Below are positions 41,240 through 52,099 of a stretch of 64,000 nucleotides of DNA, in pieces. A program made the translations under genes and the position numbers. Position 1 is the first letter of the stretch, and each line of letters begins with the position of its first letter. The notes beneath the pieces were generated by a model. That model worked only from the letters and a program-made list of their open reading frames with translations, was not told the DNA's origin and made no database searches. Source of the DNA: Diphasiastrum complanatum (taxonomy: Eukaryota; Streptophyta; Lycopodiopsida; Lycopodiales; Lycopodiaceae); contig CM055115.1 of assembly GCA_029204225.1 (NCBI GenBank), forward strand, positions 9,049,466 through 9,113,465. Reading direction: 5' to 3'.

Positions 41240-42863
41240 CCTATGTGGGCTGATTTTGTGATCGATTTGTATGGGCACATCCAGGCAAAGGTCCGTTGGC
41301 AGGACCATCTCAAAGGGGGACCTTGTCTTTGTTACTTGTTAGTAAACTTTCCTGAGTGTCTTACTTGTATGTATTCGTGGTGAGTCTTAGTACTCGTGCT
41401 TTGCCTGGTTTGCATGATTGCTTGTGATACAAGGAACTGATGGCTCGAGAAGGAACCTTTCTTTTGAAGGCTGATACCATCAAACGAAGAGGACTACAAA
41501 ATCTGTGGGGCGGATTTGCAGTTCAAGTACTCACACGTGAACGGCAACGAAACGACTCAATGTTTGTAAAGGATGGATGGCTAGCCTATTTCTTGGGTTA
41601 GTTTCATTTGCGACAACGCCTACCAGACGCAAGCAGGAAGTCAAAAGTTGGAAAGGGCAATTTCAGGGGAGATCTTCCATGGAGTAGTTGGTCTTCATTT
41701 TGGGACGGCCACCTTCGGAACTGAAACTCACTGAGCATGGGTGATATCTAGTATCAGTTGGGTTTTTCCTTAAAGGGAAAAGACTAGGATCCTCTTCAGA
41801 AATTGGCAACAAGTTGGATCGAGCCATAATCCTAGTAGATGGGAAGAAAAGTGTTGGAAAGGCTTTTTGTCCGAAGAACTATACTCTAAGTCCGATCAGC
41901 TAATTTTATAAGTGGAGGGGAACTATCACACACACCTCTCTCCTGGGGCAAATTTTGAATGAAAGTTGATCAAAACGGGGGCAAATTCAAGGTGACCTAG
42001 CCATACTCACACGAGAAGAATGGCGAACTTTGGACCTAATAAGTTGACAAGTTTTTGTTGTGGAAAGGAAAGCTTGTTATAGGCTTTCTCTGGACCAGCA
42101 ATGATGAGAAAAATATGAGTACAATGGCTTGTGTCACGTGTAAGGCAGCTGATCAATGAAGGAACTATGAAAGTTGAGTCTTGCATGAGAGACTTGGTAT
42201 TTCGAACGAACGCTAAGGGACAGTTCGTATTGAGATCGGACTAGTGCAAACTCTGGGTGCATGTGTTTGATTCAAAGAGAGCTACTTGAAGCCAAGCTCG
42301 ATGTACACTTCTTGTTTTGACTGTGAGGCAACTGACCAGTGATGGAATTGTGAAAGTCAAGTTTTGCGTGATGGACATGGTGCTTCAAACAAAACGCGAA
42401 GAGATAGTTCGTATGCGGATCAAACTGGTGTGACCCTTTGGCTTTCCACGAGGTCAATGGTTACATTTGGGCTTATTCAAAGAGCTAATTCAACCTAAGT
42501 GAGAGGTGCATTACGGAGTACTCAATCTTTGCCTACCTTAAAGAGCCAAGAAGGAAATGTATCAAGATCAGGCTGGGACAAGGAGAGAAATCAAGGTGCA
42601 GAAGCAACAAGGCATGGAGTGGACCATAAAGTGGGCAATGAAACGATAAATCCTTTGGCTCAGGGAGCCTTGATATATGTGTGGAACTGATCAAATCTGG
42701 ATCTCAGGGAGCTCAACACAAAGTGCATCAAGGACAAATCAGGAGCTCAAAGGAGTTCCAAAGTCGAAAGTCAGAAGCGACAGGGGTGAACATTTCAAAG
42801 AAAGGCCTATGTCACCAGTTAATAAGGTTCTTGGATTTTACGAAAGCGATATAAAATCTACGC
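41240..42863 (+). other. Internal segment missing from unit 1 (1624 bp)
   Basis: Found only in the unit-2 element. It has no long frame and no retroviral motif. Two paragraphs of similar sequence (about 42085-42250 and 42300-42440) share words such as AAGGCAGCTGA / GAGGCAACTGACCAGTGA and GGACAGTTCGTAT / GATAGTTCGTATG, so it carries an internal degenerate duplication of about 190 bp. Confidence 0.6.
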
Positions 42864-43068
42864 TTTTCTCAGACAAAAAGATATTTTAAGTTGTGTAATT
42901 TTTCAGTACAAAGATCTAAGCCTCCAACTTGTGGTGTGCCAGCTTCAATGTTAATAAAAAGTGGCCAGTAAATTGAGTACTGTGCCAAGTAGCTTAGATG
43001 TATAGTTATTTTTAATTGGGAGACACCTTTACTTTAATTTGACATCTGATGAGGACATCAGATTTTAT

Positions 43069-43082
43069 AAAGGTGGGGTGGA
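43069..43082 (+). other. Polypurine tract, unit 2
   Basis: AAAGGTGGGGTGGA immediately before the 3' LTR. Confidence 0.8.
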
Positions 43083-44305
43083 TGTTGTAAAGCTACCTTT
43101 ACAAGCTTTACTTCCGGCGCCACTGGCGCCAGCATTGTCCCCGGCACCAGCAGCTCCCCTACTGCTCCCGGCGCGCGTCGGCACCGCTCCCAGCACCACT
43201 GTGACCAAAATCCAGCCGGCGCCAAGTTCCTATGGCTGAAAATCTTTGATCAGTTCTAGCGAAGTCCAGAGAGCTCAGATCGATGTGCAATCACCTCACA
43301 CGATCTAGGCATGATTAAAGGAAGCCTGGGGATCAATAAAATATAGAGAGAGAAAAAGACTCTCTAGAGAGAGAAAAATGTGCTTTGCCAACCTGGGTAG
43401 AGTGCTTGGTATGAGGGGGCGTGCCAAATCCCATCAATACTATAGGGGAGTGCGGGTTGCGACTCAGGACGAGCTCCAAGCAAGTCTCAGCCTCCCTTGC
43501 TAGAATGTTGTCCTGGCACTCGCCTTGGCATGCCAGCTCCCCGAAGACTAGGGTTGGTCACACACTTGAAATGTAACCTTCTCAGATTTATCAATAAAGT
43601 GGGATTTTTCTCAAACTGACTTTGATTACCTTCTGGGTTTCAATATTCGGTAAAAGCGCCAGTTGTAAGGCCGCTTCAAAATTTTTAAATTGGCACATAG
43701 CTGAGGTTCATATCCCCGGACGCCGACGGTATGCCGTCGGGACCATTTGGTTCGTGGTGCCAGCGGTATGCTGTCGGGACCATTTGGTCCAGGAATTGGT
43801 TGTCTCCATATCCGTCGGGGCTTGTGGTTCTGAGTGTTCCTTGCATGAACGTGAATGGGTTAAGCTCTTGGGGAACGGGATCTAACCTATTGGCTAAGTT
43901 GGATGGCTTGCTTGGGTGGAAGTTACCTGTTAATGGCTGTCCAGTCTGGCGTGGCGCCAGGTTGGCTTCCAACACTCGTGACAAAGCTTTCAGTTGGTTA
44001 AGTCTGATGTAAGTCAGACTGCTTGCTTGGATTGGATGTTACTCGTTTGTAACGAAGCTTTGAGTTGGTTAAGTTTGATGTATGTCGGGCGGCTTGCTTG
44101 GAGGGAAGTCACCCACATCGGGACCCTCGATCTGGCATGGCGCCAGGTTGGATCTCAATGTTGGTTTTCGGAACTTCAAGTTGGTTAAGTCTGATCGTTG
44201 TTGGCGTGTTGGCTGCTTGTATGTCAAGTGGGTTTGGATGGCAAGAGTTGAAGGCTGGGAAGCTAAGTCGTGGTTCCCGGCTCCCTTTGGGATGCCTGCG
44301 CTACA
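43083..44305 (+). repeat. 3' LTR, unit 2 (full length)
   Basis: Retains the 44 bp deleted from the unit-1 3' LTR, which shows that the unit-1 gap is a deletion. Its GGCGCC-rich segment matches the unit-1 3' LTR rather than either 5' LTR, as expected if the block duplicated after the element had aged. Confidence 0.9.
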
Positions 44306-45865
44306 CTATCTAACGAGCCACGACATAGACAAGGAGAAGGAACCAGCCACAGCAGGGCAACGATGAAGAGATGGAAGAGCAGAAAGTGGCTCAGTAACAC
44401 ATCGTTGTCTTCAAAGACTGATACTCTCACAATATGTAGGCCATCTTCAAAAGGCACATGAAAGCAATGCATTGAATGCATTCACCATTGGCAGGAAGGA
44501 AAGAAGTACATCTATAGACTGCAAGATAGATTCCAGAAGAATGATGGGTTTCAAGTAACTAGATTCTTCATTCCTTGAAAAGAAACTGCACACAGTTGGC
44601 TTCTAGAGGCATTAACAAGCAGAGCTCTTTCAAACATTCAGGCCCTCAGGGCTCTATGCCTGTGTGTTTTTTTTTCTTAAGGGTAAACAAGATAGGGAAA
44701 TATCCAATGATTTTGACAGGCAGAAAAATGGCCTCAAGCAAAACTAGAGATATGTACTCTGCTTTTTGACAGGCCCACGGGGTATTGGATCCCAAACAAA
44801 TCAATAACTTCTCAGAAAACTAGCAATGAATAGGCTCTGTTCATTGGGCTTCCCTCAAAACTACTGACAAAGCTTTGAAAGCCTTAGTGATCAGCAATAA
44901 ACAAGGCAATGACTGCCTTCTTGGATAACAAACAATCTTTAAATAAGTCACAGAACCTTGTGAATGTAACAACAAAGCTTTCCACAATTGCAAGCTCTAT
45001 AGACACAAGATTAATGACAACAATCTACAAGATTAATCCCAGTGCAATCTACACCCTTCCAAGATCTGCAACCAAATGTTAGAGATGGCAGAAAAAACAA
45101 TTCACAAATCCACAAACAATGGTAGCACAATGCTAAAGGCTGGAAAACTTATCAATATCAATGAAAATGAACAAAATTTAGTGTAAAGATCCAACAAAGA
45201 AATTAGAGTGGAAGGCACCAGGCAGATCAGCCTCTTCTCCTTTCCTCCTCCTTGTCTCTGTGGATTGAGCACAAATAGGAAGTGGAAGAGATGGGAGGCA
45301 CCAAGCACAACAACTTCTACTCCTTCCCTTTCTCTCCAAGCTTCTCTCTCTCTCTCTCCAAGAAGATGACAATGAACAATGGTATGTTGTCCCACACGCC
45401 TCCCTATACGTAGGGGCTCAATGGGCTGGAGGTGCACCCCTTCAAGAAATGGGACACCTCCTTATGACTTTTCAAAAACTGACTCTAAAAATAGGGCACT
45501 GGCCCAAATTCCATTTTTAGCACCTAGCTTGGCCTCAACTTGCAATTTCAAAGTCAAGTTGGGTCCTATTTATGATTTCAGTTTTTATGGGCTCACGGCC
45601 AAGTTTTTAATAACTAGTACTACGAAAATACTTGGCACCTCCTAGTCCCGACAAACCCGAAAACTAGGGGCATAGGCTGCATAAATGACATTTTCATACA
45701 ACGTAAATTAACAAATGAATAGTATTTTAATAGCAGTGCAACCGGCCATTATGGGCCATTTATGCGTCATTTTTAGGCAGTTCTGCGTCAACGTAATAGC
45801 GAACGGCGACGATTTTTCGTCGAAAATAGTTTGAAAAAGAGGTCTTTTTCCCCACAAACAGTACA

Positions 45866-46280
45866 CCAAGCAATCCACTAGAAACATGCTGATGGTTTGA
45901 TCTAAATGGTTTCATGGCCAGTTTACAGACTAGACAGTCTTGACAAGTAGATAATTTGACTTTCCTATCTGGATAGTCAAGATCAACAACAATAGATTGT
46001 TTAGACATTTGTTGTACAAAAGAATAATTTAGGTGACAAAGTCTATAATGCCAAAGTGATCTGTTATTTCTTTGAATAGAAGTACTAAGAGCATGACTAG
46101 AGGTAGAACAACAATGACTTAATCTATACAAGTATCCATGTCTCTTTCCAAGTGCTAGGATCATGTCTTCCTTATCAACTACTTTACACTCATCAGATTC
46201 AAATTCTATTTTATGTCCTAGATCTGTAATTCTGCTAACAAAGAGCGAATTTGTAGATAGATTCAGGTAGATGCACTACA
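45866..46280 (-). pseudogene. copia1 GAG-pre-integrase, unit 2, frameshifted
   Basis: The frame from the internal Met (46164) is 134 residues to 45760. An extra base near 46265 (GATTCAGGTAG versus GATTCGGTAG in unit 1) breaks the N-terminal part. The zinc-binding residues are unchanged. Confidence 0.7.
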
Positions 46281-46282
46281 TT

Positions 46283-46555
46283 TCAAAGTAGCTTAGATTG
46301 ATCATTTGCAAAGCTCGATCTTACTGTACCTTCACCTTTGATAGCCTGTGTGCTATTGTTGCCTAGGTGAATATATCGTTTGGTATTGGAAGGTGTATAG
46401 GACTCAAAATAGCCAATATGGCTAGTCATGTGTTGTGTGGCTCTAGAGTTTAGAAACCAGGAGTTGTCGTTGGATGTTCTTTGATGGCTAGTCATTAAGG
46501 CATCATTATCTGATTCTTGAATCGACTGTGGTGCTTCTGTACCTGCATATGCCAC
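46283..46555 (-). pseudogene. copia1 protease remnant, unit 2
   Basis: Same Asn/Arg active-site substitutions as 14686-14958. A single difference gives Thr for Met in the ESYTPSNT segment, matching the right-arm sequence. Confidence 0.7.
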
Positions 46556-46815
46556 TTGTTTCGACTGCCCCTTGCTGTTGTTCTTTTCTTGTAGTATGCG
46601 ACAATCTTGGATCTTGTGGTTGGTTCATCGGAATATGTGTAGAACAGCTAATTCTTTGTCGGCTAGTTTGACTGCTCTTGATGCTGTGTCGGTTCATGAT
46701 TTAGCTTTGGTTGCTTTGGGCCTTTCTTCTTTTGCTTAGTTGAGCCTTTGTTGGTGTATAAGACATGAGAGTCAACACTTGAGGAACCATAGACTTTGTT
46801 CCTTATGCTCTCTTC

Positions 46816-47292
46816 CTAAAACAACATTGTCATGACTCTTGAAAGAGTCAATTCAGGGTGTGTCAAGATGATCATCACCCAGCTGTCGTATGAGCTTGGA
46901 AAGCTTGAAAGTAGTGTCATTACTACATCTTGATCATCTATGACAAATCCAAAAGTGGCCATTTGCTTTAGCAGGTTCTTGAACTGGTTGATGTGATTCT
47001 GTAGGGAATCTTCGTTGGTCATCTTGAGGGAGAAAATGTTCTTTCTTAGATGTAGCTTGGAAGCTACGTCGCGCACATCGTACAGAGTGCTCAAGATGTC
47101 CCAGAATTCCTTGGAGATATGAGCTTCATACACATGGCCGATTTGAGTGTCTGATATATTGAGGATGATCAGCGCAAAGGCTTTGCCATCCTTCAGCTTC
47201 CATCGAAAGATTGTAGCATCGTCAGCCTTGTTTCTTACCTCTACACCTATAACAACGTCATAAAATTTCTTAGCCATTAGCACAGTTCTCAT
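46816..47292 (-). pseudogene. copia1 Gag, unit 2
   Basis: A 158-residue UBN2-type Gag identical in length and protein sequence to 15219-15695. Confidence 0.75.
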
Positions 47293-47767
47293 CTTAAATT
47301 TCTATAGATGGTGATTGGCTCCATCAAGCTTGTCCATGATAGGACTGGCTTTCCCTTGAAAATCCAGGTGGATATTAGTCTAAGCGATAGTAATAACTAT
47401 CAGTGAATTGAGAATGAAAATAGACTAACTCACTAACTTCACTTCATTCCATTTCAAAGAAATATGCGAGAGCAAATGCTCTTTATATAGCCTAGTAGTT
47501 GTTCTAAATATGAAATAGTCATCTTAAGTTCCATAACCACTCTTGAAAAGGATCATAATAACATATGGACTCTAGGTCGAAATGAAAATCGACCATGGAT
47601 CGATTTGATCTTTGACCTGGTATCGGAATACACTTAACCTATTCTAAGCTCATTCTTTTTATCACATGTCCTCATCCTCAGATTAAGCAAGTCCTCCAAA
47701 TGTAGATGAATTGTTGTAATGTGCTCCTTCCAAAAATCTATTAAAGTTTGAATATGAAAATTTGGGA
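47192..47767. repeat. Direct repeat 1, unit 2
   Basis: Counterpart of 15595-16170; partner at 50915-51575. Confidence 0.8.
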
Positions 47768-49496
47768 CACTATCTGATCTTAGAACTTTGATCTTCCTAC
47801 CTGTCTGATTTTTGACCAATGCTTTGAAGCTCTTGAAGTTATCAAATGCATCTGATTTCTTCTTCAAGAAGTAGATCCACGTCTTACGTGACATACCATC
47901 AATAAAGGACATGAAATAGAAGGCTTTACCTAAGGACATGGTCCTCATAGGCCCGCATAAATCTGTGTGGATTAAATCCAAAATGTTCTTTGCTCTTGCA
48001 ACACCCCCTTTATTGGACTTCTCTCGATGCTGCTTCCCAGATACACAGGATTCGCACATCGATTTCAAGTGATCTTCTATGGTAGGAAATCTTGTTACCA
48101 TCTCCAATTTTCTCATCAAACTGAGGCCTCCCAAGTTCAAGTGACCAAGCCTCTTATGCCACAACTCAGTTTGCGATGGAATGGATGATACAAGTCCGTG
48201 TTGCCCCTTAATTGTAGCATTCAACCTGTACAATTTTGTATTGGGCTCTCTTACTCCATCCGCAATAACTTTGAACTTTTGGTTCACATCCCTCACAAAG
48301 CAACGATCATGGGCGAATTCCACTTTCAACTTTTGATCAGTAATGACTCCAATAGAAAGTAGATTTTTCTTCACACCTGGTACGTAAAGTACCTCCCTGA
48401 TCATCCTGCTTTTGCCATCAAGTAGTTGGATTGAAATGGTGCCTATTCCCTTGATCTTGCACACCTCACCATTTGCTTGTGAAACAGATGTTCCATTATC
48501 CGACACCTTCAAACTACTGAACCAATTCTTGTTACCTGTCATGTGTCTTGTGGCTCCCAAGTCAATATACCATGCTTGATCATCTTGATTAGATGACAAT
48601 GCAGATATGAAGATGCTAGAGTCTTCAATCTCACCCTCATCGACAAGGTTACCTGCTTGTTTTGGTTTCCCCTTGACTTGTACCGCCAAGAATTTGCGAC
48701 ATTCACTCTACCAATGGCCCTTTTTACCACAATGGAAGCACTTGCCTTTCTTCTTAGTTTTACTGGAAGATCCCTTGTCCTCTTGAGACTTGGCAAATTG
48801 CTGCTTAGACTTCTTCTTGCCCTTGCCCTTGCCTTGTTTTTGGCGTGTCGCAAGTGCCTGATTGTCAGTATTTTGACGTCTAGCTTTCACCATTTCTCGT
48901 CGTTGCTCTTCCTGCATCAAGATTTCCGTGAGCTTGTCAAAGGTTGGCAATCTTTCTGTTGATGCTATTCCGCTCACAAACATCTGATAGGGTTCTGCAA
49001 TGCCACACAATGCATTGTGCACCAGCTCCACGTCACGTATGCGCTCACCAATAGAATGCAGTTCATCTCTCATTGTCTTGATTCTGATCATGTACATCTG
49101 AATGTTCTCTCCTTGCTCCATGCGGGCACTATTCAACTTTGACTTCAGAAACATGATTCTTGACGGATTTGACATCTCAAACTGCTCCTTGAGCACATCC
49201 CATGCCTGTCTGGGTGTCACAGCATCACAAATGTGGGTAATGATGTGATCCTTCACTGACAAGTTAATGAAGGTCAAAGCTTTCCTCATCTTTTTGTCGA
49301 ACACTTTGATATCTGCTTCATTTGGCGGCCTTCTCTCATCACCTGTGACGACTTCCCACACGTCTTTCTCCATCAATATGTTTTTCATTTTGAATTTCCA
49401 CACTGCATAGTTAGAAATCTCGTCTAATTTCCTACTTTCACTCAAAATGGCCTCTCCCATGTTTGCCATCGCAAAACTGCTTAAAACTTCTGCCAT
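47634..49496 (-). pseudogene. copia2 polyprotein, unit 2, stop in zinc knuckle
   Basis: Same polyprotein as 16037-17899 but split. In the knuckle CFHCGKKGHWKSEC the Lys codon AAG after GHW has become TAG (48707-48709), ending the first part (48708-49496, 262 residues). Downstream, protease, HHCC and the integrase start remain open (47634-48689). Other differences from unit 1 are few (Ser for Tyr in CESCVYGK, Lys for Glu in ALVENQ). The copy cannot produce a full Gag-Pol. Confidence 0.85.
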
Positions 49497-50656
49497 AGGC
49501 TAAAAACAGTATGTCGAGGCCAACAATGATGTGAGAAGTTGAAAATAGTGACCTGCACTTCTGGCGTACTCCGAACACTTTCTCCGCTGCAATCACTCTG
49601 TTTTGCTGTATCGTACTTGCAGGTACAGTCTGGGTGCCCTTCGTATGGAGGTTATAGCCTTTCGTTTGGGTCAAAACAGACAAAGGACCCAAAGATAGGG
49701 ACTTTTCTAGTTTTTGAACTGTTTCTTCACCTTGAAGAAACTCCACTCTTCACTTGTGAAGGGACCCAGCTCCAATTTCAGTATGAAAATTTTTAATGAA
49801 GTTGAAGGCTAAAATGCACTTCACTTCTTCAGGGCCCTCTTCAACAACCCTTCAGACTCCATCCAATGGCTGAATCTGATCCAACTGTGGATATCCCTTC
49901 TAGGTAGCACAATCTGAGCCGTCGATCTTGTAACTCCTCTATCCAACGGATCTGAACACTTCTGTGCACCAATGGAGAGTCTTGTAGACACTATCCACTT
50001 AGAAACGCTATGCTCTCACCCTGGTTCCATGCGCGAACAGTCCCGACCTCCCTGTCTACGGCCGCGCCTCCCCACACTCATTTTTGTTTGATCTAACTCG
50101 TCTCTGGATCGATTTGAGAACGATCTGAGGCTTGGAGCAGGGTCGCCCTACTGATTCCAAGTCTGTAGAGTGTTCACTCAAGAAATTCCGTGGAGAAACG
50201 GTGATTTTAGCTCAACTTGACAAAGTGGCTTTTTTTTCACCTTTTACCGCAAATCTGCTAGGTTAATTGTCTGGAGACAAATCTCTGACATAAACCTCAG
50301 AATCTCTCCATGCTGGTTGACAATGTGATTAGCTTTCTTCCTGTCCTTACGACATCCAAAATGGTGCACAAACAATGAAGAAATCACCAGTTATGTATAA
50401 AAATCGTAACCCCAAACCCGGTTTCAATTTTCAGCTGGCTTCAAAATTGTCAAATTTTCACCAAATTTTTCCCTGTTTGATGCTATGCACAGGCTAATAG
50501 TCCCTCTGCTAAGCTTAGCAAGCCTCTAGAAACTAGAAACCATGCACCCGTGCTTCTATTTCCGTCTTCAACCCGCCGTAAACCCCGAACTCTCAGAAGA
50601 CAGTTCTCCCGAAGCTCTCTTCAACGACGATGTTGTACTGTGTACACTCCCTGTAC

Positions 50657-50885
50657 GGCTCTGATACCAACTTAGAATTTGCATTGAACAGGAACACAGA
50701 TCATGCTACACAGTAACACAGACAGAAAACACTCTCCACAGCAAGCTCACATAGCAACTGTATTTCTCAAAATGAAATTACACTGTACATATAGTTGTTC
50801 ACTCAAGCAACCCATGCAAGACCTAGGTTGCCGTTGGCGGGAGGCATGTCCCGTCCACTGATAGGACCCACAGTACAGTAACACA
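50657..50885 (-). repeat. copia2 primer site and 5' LTR, unit 2
   Basis: Primer site TGGTATCAGAGCC (minus) at 50657-50669, LTR at about 50670-50885. Counterpart of 19060-19288. Confidence 0.7.
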
Positions 50886-50914
50886 ATGATTCTACTTTAA
50901 TTCTAACTCAAAGG

Positions 50915-51575
50915 ACCTTCAGCTTCCATCGAGATATTGCAACATCGTCAGCTTTGTTTCTTACCTCTGCACCTATAACAACGTCATACAATTCCTTAGC
51001 CATTAGCACAGTTCTCATCTTAAATTTCTACATATGGTAATTGGCTCCATCAAGCTTGTCCATGATAGCACTGGCTTTCCCTTGGAAATCCAGGTGGATA
51101 TTAGTCTAAGCGATACTAATAACTATCAGTGACTTGAGAATGAAAATAGACTAACTCACTAACTTCACTTCATTCCATTTCAAAGAAATATGCGAGAACA
51201 AATGCTCTTTATATAGCCTCGTGGCTGTTCTAACTATGAAATATCCGTCTTAAGTTCCATAACCACTTTTGACAAGGATCATAATAACATATGGACTCTG
51301 GGTCGAAATGAAAATCGACCATGGATCGATTTGATCTTCGACCTGGTATCAAAATACACTTAATCTATTCTAAGCTCATTCTTTTTTAAACAACAAACAA
51401 ACTATCATAAGAAATAATTATTTTGCATTATGTAGATCGAAATAAGAGGCAAGTAGATCATGCCATGTTATCACATGTCCTCATCCTCAGATTGAGCAGG
51501 TCCTCCAAATGTAGATGAATTGTTGTAATGTGCTCCTTCCAAAAATCTATAAAAGTTTGAATACGAAGATTTGGG
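50915..51575. repeat. Direct repeat 2, unit 2
   Basis: Counterpart of 19318-19978. Confidence 0.8.
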
Positions 51576-51717
51576 ACTGCGCAAATGGATACGATATCGT
51601 TGTTGTAATCTATACAAAAATTCGCACTCGATGTTGAAAAGAAAATGACCAGTCTCTATTGTTGCATCGATCATCAACTGTTGTTTTGGGGTACATCTTT
51701 GCTTGTCGATGTCCCAG
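51471..51717 (-). pseudogene. Host-like C-terminal exon, unit 2
   Basis: Counterpart of 19874-20120 with the same acidic end SEDEDM. Differences are single residues (Leu for Phe in FYRFLEG, Arg for His in HLRSPKS). Family not recognised. Confidence 0.35.
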
Positions 51718-51909
51718 CTGCTTCAGTTTGTATGTGAACAAAGTTATAACATGAATTGCATCAGAAGAATCACTTGACGCAGCAGAACTTTTCTTCTTGA
51801 GCATGTGTAAAGAGGGTACATCTTTTTCGTAAGTGACCAGTACTCGAGTCTTCCATATAACAGCTGCACATTATATAAGGTTTTGCCTATAAATTTACCC
51901 ACGAGGCAA

Positions 51910-52094
51910 GTCGATGGGACATGCATCCCGCCAATGGCAACTTGGATCATGCATGGGTTGCCTGAGTGAACAACTATATGTACAACGTAATTTCATTTTG
52001 AGAAATACAGTTGCTATGTGAGCTTTCTGTGGAGAGTGTTTTCTGTCTGTGTTACTGTGTAGCATGATCTGTGTTCCTGTGCAAAGCATATTCT
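51910..52094 (+). repeat. Inverted copia2 LTR fragment, unit 2
   Basis: Counterpart of 20313-20497. Confidence 0.75.
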
Positions 52095-52099
52095 AAGTC

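Larger units (their letters stand above)
39259..44305 (+). mobile_element. Non-autonomous LTR retrotransposon, fuller copy (5047 bp)
   Basis: LTRs lie at 39259-40480 and 43083-44305 (1222 and 1223 bp). The target duplication CTATC is at 39254-39258 and 44306-44310, the primer site at 40483-40495 and the polypurine tract at 43069-43082. The internal region is 2602 bp. Neither the 115-bp repeats nor the extra 1624 bp contain a gag, protease or reverse transcriptase motif, so it depends on proteins from elsewhere. This is the reference copy for the family in this window. Confidence 0.9.
38252..45860. mobile_element. GTACA-flanked insertion, unit 2
   Basis: Counterpart of 8323-14264, with GTACA at 38247-38251 and 45861-45865. 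Its greater length (7609 bp) comes from the fuller nested LTR element. Outer parts (38252-39253 and 44311-45860) again show no recognisable gene. Confidence 0.6.
36529..47587 (-). mobile_element. copia1, left arm of unit 2 (interrupted)
   Basis: Same order as the unit-1 element. New damage here is a C-to-T change giving TAG within the integrase (near 38104) and a 1-bp insertion near 46265 that shortens the pre-integrase frame. The 3' LTR again lacks the TATA stretch. Confidence 0.8.
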
